Below, piece after piece: positions 7,594 through 13,250 of a DNA stretch of 13,250 nucleotides. This DNA is from an uncultured Bacilli bacterium (GTDB lineage: Bacteria; Bacillota_I; Bacilli_A; RFN20; CAG-288): positions 1 to 13,250 of the forward strand of contig CAOSOP010000017.1 of NCBI GenBank assembly GCA_948525355.1, read 5' to 3'. The position numbers were made by a program, and so were the translations under genes. The notes beneath the pieces were generated by a model that worked only from the letters and a program-made list of their open reading frames with translations, did no database searches and had not been told where the DNA came from. The stretch's first letter is position 1. Each line of letters opens with the position of its first letter.

Positions 7594-8467
7594 GATTATG
7601 ATTTATTTCATCAATAATATAATCGACTAGTAGAGAAGAAATATTTATTTTAGAAACAGATTCTATTTCTTTAAAAAATGCATTCGAATTCACTTCGTTC
7701 AGTATTGGTTCTCCATCCCTTCCTGATAAAATGTCGATACCAGCATAGTCGAGGTCGAGTATGGTGCTCACCTTTTCAGCTAATTCAATATAATCTTGGG
7801 TAAGTGTGATTTTTCTTCCATGACCACCTAAAGCAATATTTGACCGGAAATCATTATCGTTTCTTCTTTCCATTGCCGCGACAACTTTTTTGTCTATTGT
7901 AATGACACGATAGTCTGTTCCAAACTTATAACCGATGTACTCTTGATAAATATGGGGAAAGTTTATAAATCTAGTATAAAAATCTAAAAGTTCTTTATCA
8001 GAATTAATTAGACAAACATCTTTCCCTAGGGATCCATAGACTTTTTTTGCAACTAATGGGTAGCTTAAAGTGTTTTTCACATGATTAAGAAAGGTTTCAT
8101 CAACAGTGTTTTTATAGTTCAAAGGAGAGGGAATAGTCAGTGGTGTTTTAATATTATGCGAATTGAGGATTTGATAAGTAAGCATTTTATCATCGCAATT
8201 GATAATGGCATTAGGATTATTGAACAACCTCATTTTTGTGCTTAATGCGTGTGCGAGGTATTTATCTTTGTCCAAAAATATACAAAAATCATAGTTGTAT
8301 TTTAAATCTATTTGATAAGAAGAATTCTTATATGAAAGATTTAATTCAGAAGCTTTATAGACATCGATAGCGATTGAGCGCTTGCTGAATTCATTTACAA
8401 GAGATTCTACTTTTTCATCAACGCTTATCAGTTTACTCGTTGAATTAACTACTATAAGTCCACGCAT
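7583..8467 (-). CDS. RimK-like ATP-grasp ligase
   Basis: Predicted cytosolic ATP-dependent carboxylate-amine ligase of the RimK/LysX/glutamate-ligase ATP-grasp family, which adds an amino acid (often glutamate) to a carboxyl group of a protein or small molecule. The protein starts MRGLIVVN, as is typical of bacterial RimK-type ligases, which supports this start. ATP-grasp features in order: PLVAKK with Lys141, the glycine-rich loop GSLGKD (145-150), IYQEYI (173-178), DYRVITI (185-191), LGGHGRK (213-219), AGID with Asp245, and the metal-binding NEVNSNAFF (257-265). Length is 294 residues, normal for the family. No ribosome site precedes the ATG; instead a TATAAT box lies six bases upstream. 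The gene stands alone: it has its own promoter, is convergent with the glucan operon, and ends inside element E1. The substrate cannot be inferred from neighbours. Confidence 0.88.
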   Translation of the reverse strand: MRGLIVVNSTSKLISVDEKVESLVNEFSKRSIAIDVYKASELNLSYKNSSYQIDLKYNYDFCIFLDKDKYLAHALSTKMRLFNNPNAIINCDDKMLTYQILNSHNIKTPLTIPSPLNYKNTVDETFLNHVKNTLSYPLVAKKVYGSLGKDVCLINSDKELLDFYTRFINFPHIYQEYIGYKFGTDYRVITIDKKVVAAMERRNDNDFRSNIALGGHGRKITLTQDYIELAEKVSTILDLDYAGIDILSGRDGEPILNEVNSNAFFKEIESVSKINISSLLVDYIIDEINHNRSP

Positions 8468-8479
8468 ATTTTTATTATA
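8468..8479 (-). promoter_or_regulatory. -10 box directly before the ATP-grasp ATG (leaderless transcript)
   Basis: On the minus strand, TATAAT (8479-8474) is followed by AAAAAT and then ATG (8467). Transcription would begin at or within a base of the start codon, and there is no Shine-Dalgarno sequence in the preceding 40 bases. No good -35 hexamer is seen. A leaderless mRNA is the simplest reading. Confidence 0.6.
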
Positions 8480-8522
8480 GTCTTATATGAACACATAATA
8501 AATGATTTTATTTATTTAAAAG

Positions 8523-8549
8523 AAAAAAACTCCATTTTCATGGAGTTTT
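8523..8549 (-). terminator. Terminator of the NfeD-SPFH operon
   Basis: On the minus strand a perfect 10-bp stem, AAAACTCCAT with ATGGAGTTTT, and a GAAA tetraloop are followed by a run of seven T residues, ten bases after the SPFH stop codon. It separates this operon from the ATP-grasp gene. Confidence 0.93.
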
Positions 8550-8559
8550 AAGTCTGCTA

Positions 8560-9525
8560 TTAGTTGTTTTTCTTAGATTCTTTAACAGGTAAATCAGATT
8601 TATCAAGTGAAGTAGATATTGCAGATATGTTGGATACGAGGTTACCTAATTCGTTAGGAACGATCAACTTAGTAGCTTTACCATTGGCAAGACTTTCGTA
8701 GCATTCAAATGATTTAAGCTTGAGGTATTGTTCACCCGGAGCAGCTTCATTAATAAGTCTAATACTTTCTGCACGTGCTTGATAATCTTTAATCATAGCT
8801 TCAGCAATACCTTCAGCCTCTTTGATTTTAGCAATCTTTTTAGCTTCAGCTTGAAGAATCATACTTTCTTTTTCACCTTGAGCGGTTAAGATGTTGGATT
8901 GTTTTTCACCTTCAGCACGTAAAATAGCTTCTCTTTTTTCACGTTCAGCACGCATTTGCTTTTCCATAGCTTCTTGTATATCTCTTGGTGGAAGAATGTT
9001 TTTTAATTCAACGCGGTTGACTTTAATTCCCCAAGGATCGGTAGCTTCGTCTAAGATTGTGCGCATTTTTTGGTTGATTACATCACGAGAAGTCAATGTT
9101 TCATCAAGTTCCATTTCACCAAAGATATTACGAAGTGTTGTTGCAGTTAAGTTTTCAATTGCTTTTAATGGATTTGCAACACCATATGCGTACATACGTG
9201 GATCAAGAATCTGGAAGAAGACGACAGTGTCAACTTGCATAGTGACGTTATCACTAGTAATAACAGGTTGTGGGTCGAAGTCTGCGACCTGTTCCTTTAA
9301 AGAAACTTTACGATATACTTTATCGATGAATGGTATGATAAGATGTGGACCAGCTTCAATAGTTTTGTGGAATTTACCAAGACGTTGGATGATTGCCGCA
9401 GAACTTTGGTCGATGATTTTGATAGATGTTATTAATGCGATTAATAACATGAGAGCAACAAATGAAAAGATTACAATTAAAGTAATTGCAACTGGACTAA
9501 TTTGTGCTAAGATTACATTACTCAT
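8560..9525 (-). CDS. SPFH/band-7 (stomatin-like, QmcA-type) membrane protein
   Basis: Membrane scaffold protein of the stomatin/prohibitin (SPFH) superfamily. A single N-terminal membrane anchor spans about 11-36, followed by the SPFH domain (37-195) with IIQRLGKF (45-52), GPHLIIPF (59-66), DVINQKMRTIL (148-158), WGIKVNRVELKNI (165-177) and PP-x-D-I-Q-x-AM (179-187), all characteristic of the QmcA/stomatin branch. A long charged coiled coil rich in EKREAILRAEGEKQ-like heptads runs 184-260, and the last 60 residues are polar. It is not a protease. The ATG overlaps the end of the upstream NfeD gene by eight bases, with AAAGGAG seven bases before it. SPFH and NfeD proteins are a widespread pair thought to organise ordered membrane microdomains; that role is family knowledge. 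Confidence 0.95.
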   Translation of the reverse strand: MSNVILAQISPVAITLIVIFSFVALMLLIALITSIKIIDQSSAAIIQRLGKFHKTIEAGPHLIIPFIDKVYRKVSLKEQVADFDPQPVITSDNVTMQVDTVVFFQILDPRMYAYGVANPLKAIENLTATTLRNIFGEMELDETLTSRDVINQKMRTILDEATDPWGIKVNRVELKNILPPRDIQEAMEKQMRAEREKREAILRAEGEKQSNILTAQGEKESMILQAEAKKIAKIKEAEGIAEAMIKDYQARAESIRLINEAAPGEQYLKLKSFECYESLANGKATKLIVPNELGNLVSNISAISTSLDKSDLPVKESKKNN

Positions 9526-9976
9526 TTACTTTCTCCTTTAATTTTGTAACGATGAAATGATTTCCTTCAATATTAGAAATCTCTACTAAATTTCCTTCTG
9601 CTAATTCATCAGAACAAGAAACTGAATAGACAATTCCGTGTACCTTTATTTTAGCATAGGTAGTTTCTGGACTAGTACTTTCGATTACTTTAAACTTTTG
9701 TCCAAGTAATTCTTGTGCATTAGTTTTGACATTCTTTTTATCAAAGATAAGTTTTCTAAAGAATACCAAGAAAACCGCCAGTGATGCACCAGATACAATA
9801 ACGAAGACGATAATACTTATCCAGTATAGATCTTGGAATATCGCATCAGCAACTAGTGCAATTAAACTTCCTGCACAGAACCATATACTTATAAGTTCAT
9901 CAGTTAAGATTTCAGTTATAAGTGTTATGATGAAGATTGCAGTCCATACGATTAATAGTATTTGATATGGCTCCAT
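9518..9976 (-). CDS. NfeD-like membrane protein (short form)
   Basis: Partner of the SPFH protein encoded directly downstream. Three hydrophobic membrane segments lie at about 6-25, 30-48 and 51-73, followed by a soluble OB-fold domain (about 82-148) containing LLGQKFKVIE (90-99) and the VHGIVYSV strand (112-119), as in NfeD C-terminal domains. At 152 residues it is the short NfeD type without the ClpP-like serine protease domain. AAGGAGG (9987-9981) precedes the ATG by four bases. Its stop codon lies inside the SPFH start region, implying translational coupling. NfeD proteins are thought to bind or help assemble their SPFH partner in the membrane. Confidence 0.92.
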   Translation of the reverse strand: MEPYQILLIVWTAIFIITLITEILTDELISIWFCAGSLIALVADAIFQDLYWISIIVFVIVSGASLAVFLVFFRKLIFDKKNVKTNAQELLGQKFKVIESTSPETTYAKIKVHGIVYSVSCSDELAEGNLVEISNIEGNHFIVTKLKEKVNE

Positions 9977-9994
9977 AAGACCTCCTTATTGATA

Positions 9995-10000
9995 AGTATA
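9995..10000 (-). promoter_or_regulatory. Possible -10 box of the NfeD-SPFH operon
   Basis: TATACT on the minus strand sits eight bases before the AAGGAGG ribosome site, giving a plausible short leader. No convincing -35 hexamer is visible in the AT-rich sequence upstream, so this is tentative. Confidence 0.3.
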
Positions 10001-10216
10001 TTATTTTTATAATAAAAATAAAAGAAGTTTTTAATGATACTATATAGATTTTATATCTAACACGATTAGTTTTATTGATAATTGAAAAAATTACATATGA
10101 TGATAGTAAGTTAACAATAATTTATCGCTTGAATATAGCATCAAACAAAGTTATGAATTGCTGCTTTTATAGTAATATAACTTGGTGTTTTCTTTGTCAT
10201 TAATTATTAGAATAAA

Positions 10217-10236
10217 TATAACAAATTATAACAAAA
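10217..10236 (+). repeat. Tandem 10-base direct repeat upstream of the AT-rich cluster
   Basis: TATAACAAAT is followed immediately by TATAACAAAA, about 50 bases before the start of the first gene. It could be an operator for that gene's putative DNA-binding product, but low complexity makes chance likely. Confidence 0.35.
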
Positions 10237-10288
10237 TTTTTAAAAACAGATTTTAACCGATATATATTAAGTAGAGAGGATGGATTAT

Positions 10289-10663
10289 ATGTGTAAAGAA
10301 TTAAAAAATAGTGAGAAGTATAAAATACTTCAATTGGAGTTTGAAAAATTTTATAAAGCTGAAAGAGAGGTTTTGCCAGAAGGAAAAGGATTTGAAATAT
10401 TAGTATTACATGATATAGAAAGAGATTTAAGTGATGAAGAGTATAAAACGCTTATTAATAGTAAAACTAGTGATGATGTTAAAAAGATAATATTTAATGT
10501 TCTTCTTATGACAAAGGCTTTATCAAGAGATGAGAGGTTGATAATCAAGTATGAGTTTCTTGATAGAGAGAATCCCGTATGGTGGACACAATATTTTTCA
10601 AGGAGCCAGTACTATCGTCGCCGAAAGGAAACTGTTGATAAGGTTTATAGATTGATGTTTTGA
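10289..10663 (+). CDS. Small protein with a possible sigma-region-4-like HTH
   Basis: A 124-residue soluble, charged protein that I cannot assign with certainty. The N-terminal half is mostly predicted helix. The C-terminal part reads LSRDERLIIKYEFLD, then a WW pair, then YFSRSQYYRRRKETVDKVYR, which resembles the end of sigma-70 region 4-like and phage ArpU-type regulators, and recalls the MG284/MPN403 family of Mollicutes (recalled, not checked). An upstream in-frame ATG at 10280 abuts the purine-rich AGAGAGG; ATG 10289 gives normal ribosome-site spacing and is preferred. The TGA stop overlaps the next gene's ATG by one base, so the product is translationally coupled to two membrane proteins and may regulate them. 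GC is clearly lower than in the flanking operons. Confidence 0.7.
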   Translation: MCKELKNSEKYKILQLEFEKFYKAEREVLPEGKGFEILVLHDIERDLSDEEYKTLINSKTSDDVKKIIFNVLLMTKALSRDERLIIKYEFLDRENPVWWTQYFSRSQYYRRRKETVDKVYRLMF

Positions 10664-11334
10664 TGAAGAAGAAATTCAAGCAGTTGTTTTTAAATGATAA
10701 ACTTGAGATTATCAGTTCTTTTCTAATCTTTGGAGCAACTATTTTACATCTTAGATCTACAAATATTATTGTTTTAATATTAATAGTATCTGTTATATTT
10801 ATTGCTTCATTTCTATATAAATATTATACAATTGATAATAAGAATTCGAGTTATATCGAACATAGGTTTTGTTTTGAATTGATTGATACTATGTCCAAAG
10901 GTCTATACCTTGAAGAAGCATATTTTATCGCGTGTATGGTTTTAAAAAAATATGAATATGAATTATATACATTAGATGAAATAAGAATGAATAATGAACT
11001 GATAGAGAAATATGGATTAACAAAATATTATGAAGTAATAATAAGTTTATTTAATGAAAATGATTTTTATCGTCTTACAAGTGGTAAGTATTCTTTGTTT
11101 TGTAGAAGAATCAAGGAAGAAGAAAAAGATTATCGTAGTTTAAATAAATTTAATATGGTTTATTCATATATCGTTTTTGGGATAGCTTTATTTCTTGCTG
11201 TTTTTAATATCTTATTAACTTTATTTAATTTAACTATAAATGAATCTGTCATAATGATTTGTGCTGCATCAATAATCTTGATTATTCTTATAGGAAAGGA
11301 AATATATGAAAAAATTTACGTTAAAGCGATTTAA
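10663..11334 (+). CDS. Membrane protein with TadB/TadC (GspF)-like architecture
   Basis: A 223-residue integral membrane protein starting at ATG 10663; a TTG three bases earlier is less likely. Two membrane segments (about 14-30 and 34-54) are followed by a charged helical cytosolic domain (60-162) and two more segments (165-188 and 193-212). This 2+domain+2 topology, and a helical core with FELIDTMSKGLYLEEAYFIA (71-90) and a charged RRIKEEEKDYRS (148-159) just before the third segment, match the layout of TadB/TadC platform proteins of type II/IV pilus-like secretion systems. Similarity is by pattern only. No Shine-Dalgarno is near the start, so translation probably depends on coupling to the upstream gene. 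It overlaps the next gene by 29 bases. No ATPase, pilin or prepilin peptidase gene is in the window, so the assignment stays tentative. Confidence 0.65.
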   Translation: MKKKFKQLFLNDKLEIISSFLIFGATILHLRSTNIIVLILIVSVIFIASFLYKYYTIDNKNSSYIEHRFCFELIDTMSKGLYLEEAYFIACMVLKKYEYELYTLDEIRMNNELIEKYGLTKYYEVIISLFNENDFYRLTSGKYSLFCRRIKEEEKDYRSLNKFNMVYSYIVFGIALFLAVFNILLTLFNLTINESVIMICAASIILIILIGKEIYEKIYVKAI

Positions 11335-11827
11335 AAACAAAAGAAAGAGCAGCAAGGCCGAAATAATAGATATTGTCATCTTTTTTATTTTGCTTTTATT
11401 GAGTCTTATTGTATTCTTTTTTACTAGGAAAATGATTTATTCTGCTGTTATGATAATAATAGCAATATGTATTTACCTTTTTAAGAATACATTAATAGAA
11501 GTTTTTATGAAAAAAAGAAAAGAAGAAAAAACATATTTAAAATTTTACAATTCTTTTTTCAATATATTAGACACTAATCATAATGTTAAAGAAGCATTAT
11601 ACATAGCAATAAATAATATGACGAACGATTCCTTTATATCAAATGTTAAAGATAAACTGGATAATTTTAATGAGAAGAGAGATTTAAATTTAAATATAAA
11701 TAATTCGTTTGATGAAGGAAAGTTTTTAATGCTTTTGAAAAGAGGATTAATAAAAAATCATGTTAATTCATCATTTATAAATAATTTGTATGAATATTAT
11801 AAAAAGGCTTATTTAGATTTAATTTAA
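11306..11827 (+). CDS. Membrane protein related to the preceding gene (GspF-like half)
   Basis: A 173-residue protein with a very basic N-terminus (1-17), two membrane segments (about 20-40 and 43-63) and a cytosolic helical domain (70-173), with no C-terminal membrane segments. The domain resembles one GspF/T2SSF repeat: FYNSFFNILDTNHNVKEALY (80-99) corresponds to the usual short-helix pair in which an L-x-x-G turn precedes an EAL helix, and the next helix pair ends in YEYYKKAYLDL. Compared with the preceding protein, both share L-[IL]-DT, then EA-x-[FY]-IA, at the same place after two membrane segments, so the two are probably paralogues. The ribosome site AGGAAAGGA (11292-11300) fits the ATG. 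It ends the cluster; no terminator is visible before the tyrS promoter. The secretion-platform role is inference. Confidence 0.65.
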   Translation: MKKFTLKRFKNKRKSSKAEIIDIVIFFILLLLSLIVFFFTRKMIYSAVMIIIAICIYLFKNTLIEVFMKKRKEEKTYLKFYNSFFNILDTNHNVKEALYIAINNMTNDSFISNVKDKLDNFNEKRDLNLNINNSFDEGKFLMLLKRGLIKNHVNSSFINNLYEYYKKAYLDLI

Positions 11828-11841
11828 AGTAGTCCTTGTTG

Positions 11842-11870
11842 TTGATTATATATTTTTTGAGTGCTAAAAT
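11842..11870 (+). promoter_or_regulatory. Sigma-A-type promoter of tyrS
   Basis: TTGATT (11842-11847) and TAAAAT (11865-11870) are separated by exactly 17 bases. The expected start of transcription near 11877 leaves a leader of about 14 bases, just enough for AAGGAGG (11879-11885). There is no room for a T-box riboswitch. Confidence 0.8.
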
Positions 11871-11890
11871 AATGTCCTAAGGAGGCTTTT

Positions 11891-13144
11891 ATGGATATTA
11901 TTGATGATTTAATTGCTCGTGGATTATTAGACAGTTGTTCTAATGAGGAAAACTTAAGAAAACTGATGAAGACGAAGCAGACTATTTATTGTGGCTTTGA
12001 TCCATCGGCAAAGAGTTTGCAACTTGGAAATTTTGTCATGATAATGATGTTAAAAAGACTTCAACTTGCTGGATTTAGAATTATTGGTCTTATCGGTGGT
12101 GGAACTGGTATGATTGGTGATCCAAGCGGAAAAAAATCAGAACGAACATTCTTAGATAAAGAACGTATTGAAGAGAATGTTAATTGCATTAAAAAGCAAT
12201 TATCAAAGTATTTAGATTTTTCATCAGAAGATAAAGGTATACTAGCAAATAACTATGATTTATGGGCTAATACCTCCGTTATACAATACTTGAGAGATTA
12301 TGGAAAACTATTTCAAATCAACTACATGTTAGATAAGGACATTGTTAAATCACGTTTAGAGACTGGTATTAGTTATTCTGAATTTTCTTATATGATTTTA
12401 CAATCAGGTGATTTTTTAAATCTCTACCGTAAATATGGATGCCGAATTCAAATTGGTGGCGGTGATCAGTGGGGAAATCTTACATCAGCCTTAGACTTTG
12501 TTAAAAGAGTTGAAGGACCAGAATCTGAAGCAGAAGTCTTTACATTAAAGCTTATTACTGATTCACAAGGAAAAAAATTCGGAAAATCAGAAGGTGGTGC
12601 ACTTTATTTAGATCCAGAAATGACATCTCCTTATCGTATCTATCAGTATTTTATGAATACAGATGACCAAAGTGTCGGAAAGTATTTAAAAGTATTTGAT
12701 TTAAGATCTATTGGTGAAATAGAAGAAATAGTTGCAAAGCATATGGAAAATCCTGGTCTTAGACTTGGACAAAAGGAATTAGCACGAGTTATGGTAACAA
12801 CATTACACGGTGAAAAAGTTGCTGAAGAATGTGAAAAAATGTCTGTTGCGCTCTTCAAAGGCGAATACAAGACTTTAAGCGAGAATTCATTAAAAGAGTT
12901 GTCATCGACATTATTCGAATATAGAACTAATGAAGAGTTGTTATTGATTGATGCACTTATCTCACTCAATCTAACAAAGAGCAGAAGAGAATCAAGGGAA
13001 TTGATTGCTAGTCGCTCTATATCTATAAATGGTGAAACTATTACTGATCCTGATTTTATTATAAAGAAAGAATCAGCATTATATGATCATTACTGCTTTG
13101 TTAGAAAAGGAAAGAAATCATACGCTTCACTCGTTATTGAATAA
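11891..13144 (+). CDS. tyrS: Tyrosyl-tRNA synthetase
   Basis: Cytosolic class I enzyme that charges tRNA-Tyr with tyrosine using ATP. The 417-residue length matches bacterial TyrRS. The Rossmann catalytic domain carries YCGFDPSAKSLQLGN (33-47), GMIGDPSGKKSERT (73-86), GISYSEFSYMILQSGDF (159-175) with the tyrosine-binding Tyr, Gln and Asp, GGGDQWGN (189-196) and the KMSKS-loop KFGKS (229-233). YQYFMNTDD follows, then the helical anticodon domain and an S4-like RNA-binding domain from about residue 350. Oddity: the normally near-invariant HIGH motif is QLGN (44-47), with both histidine positions replaced. The remaining active-site residues are intact, so activity is expected. It has its own promoter and terminator. 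The ATG at 11891 has AAGGAGG five bases before it. Confidence 0.97.
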   Translation: MDIIDDLIARGLLDSCSNEENLRKLMKTKQTIYCGFDPSAKSLQLGNFVMIMMLKRLQLAGFRIIGLIGGGTGMIGDPSGKKSERTFLDKERIEENVNCIKKQLSKYLDFSSEDKGILANNYDLWANTSVIQYLRDYGKLFQINYMLDKDIVKSRLETGISYSEFSYMILQSGDFLNLYRKYGCRIQIGGGDQWGNLTSALDFVKRVEGPESEAEVFTLKLITDSQGKKFGKSEGGALYLDPEMTSPYRIYQYFMNTDDQSVGKYLKVFDLRSIGEIEEIVAKHMENPGLRLGQKELARVMVTTLHGEKVAEECEKMSVALFKGEYKTLSENSLKELSSTLFEYRTNEELLLIDALISLNLTKSRRESRELIASRSISINGETITDPDFIIKKESALYDHYCFVRKGKKSYASLVIE

Positions 13145-13151
13145 GAAGAAT

Positions 13152-13180
13152 AAAAGGGGTTTAAATGTTCCCCTTTTTTT
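13152..13180 (+). terminator. Rho-independent terminator of tyrS
   Basis: An 8-bp stem AAAAGGGG (13152-13159) with CCCCTTTT (13170-13177), a 10-base loop and a seven-T tail lie seven bases after the tyrS stop codon. Confidence 0.93.
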
Positions 13181-13184
13181 ATTT

Positions 13185-13250
13185 GCTCACCCCCTCCTCC
13201 AACGCCGCCGAGGCTGCGACCCCAGGGAGCGGCCGAGGCGGCGTTGGAGG
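13185..13250 (+). repeat. GC-rich inverted-repeat element E2 (at window end)
   Basis: After GCTCACCC (13185-13192) and CTCCTCC, perfect 14-bp arms CCTCCAACGCCGCC (13196-13209) and GGCGGCGTTGGAGG (13237-13250) enclose 27 bases. The interior can form a second stem, GGCTGC with GCGGCC, including one G-T pair. The opening and nested-hairpin plan match E1, but arm sequences differ while remaining complementary. The window stops exactly at the end of the right arm, so more of the element may follow. Confidence 0.75.

Larger units (their letters stand above)
9977..10288. other. Divergent intergenic region, very AT-rich
   Basis: About 310 bases between the leftward NfeD operon and the rightward three-gene cluster. 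It holds the NfeD ribosome site and likely -10 box at its left end, and the start signals of the right-hand cluster at its right end. I see no ORF with coding character, no tRNA and no stable hairpin. The only structure noted is a pair of adjacent 10-base repeats at 10217-10236 and a loose palindromic TAGAT/ATCTA pair around 10045-10060. Confidence 0.6.

Noticed and set aside
8891..9541. Long open frame on the + strand opposite the SPFH gene
   Set aside because: It is antisense to a well-conserved SPFH coding region, has no ribosome site, and its translation has no family features. It is a shadow.
9977..10288. Small RNA or tRNA gene in the intergenic region
   Set aside because: No cloverleaf, stable stem or terminator-like hairpin was visible; the stretch is AT-rich and low complexity.
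10661..10663. Possible use of TGA as tryptophan (genetic code 4)
   Set aside because: All Trp in recognisable genes is TGG, and this TGA ends one gene just as the next begins, so the standard code holds.
11828..11890. T-box or other riboswitch before tyrS
   Set aside because: The space between the previous gene and tyrS is only 63 bases and contains a clear promoter, leaving too short a leader.

Overview
The window is from an AT-rich, low-GC Gram-positive genome. Every gene reads through with the standard code: Trp is TGG, and TGA is used as a stop at 10661-10663, so this is not a code-4 Mycoplasma or Spiroplasma. Strong AAGGAGG ribosome sites, lipoprotein signal peptides, a MalK-type ATPase with a very long tail and a BspA-type leucine-rich lipoprotein suggest a gut or host-associated member of the Bacilli/Mollicutes group that keeps the standard code (Acholeplasma/RF39/Erysipelotrichia-like). 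That placement is inference.

Region 1 (1-7205, + strand) is the 3' part of an alpha-glucan utilisation operon whose promoter lies outside the window. It holds the tail of a cytosolic-type GH13 glycosidase with an in-frame stop at the window edge, a complete GH13 lipoprotein with all catalytic residues, a 918-residue MalK/MsmK-like ABC ATPase with a ~550-residue C-terminal extension carrying a duplicated domain, and a 721-residue BspA-like leucine-rich-repeat lipoprotein. A rho-independent terminator ends it. The likely scheme is glucan binding and cleavage at the cell surface, ABC import powered by the long ATPase (permeases not in the window), and cleavage inside the cell.

Region 2 (7206-7600) is a convergent gap holding an unassigned minus-strand ORF and a GC-rich inverted repeat (element E1). 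A second, similar element (E2) forms the right end of the window, in opposite orientation.

Region 3 (7583-9976, - strand) has a RimK-like ATP-grasp ligase whose promoter -10 box sits directly in front of its ATG (probably a leaderless mRNA), and a two-gene NfeD/SPFH membrane operon with its own terminator.

Region 4 (9977-11827) is a ~300-base intergenic stretch followed by three tightly overlapping genes of clearly lower GC: a small putative HTH protein and two related membrane proteins that look like divergent GspF/TadB-TadC platform proteins.

Region 5 (11842-13180) is tyrS with its own clear promoter, a very short leader without a T-box, and a terminator. Its HIGH motif is altered to QLGN.
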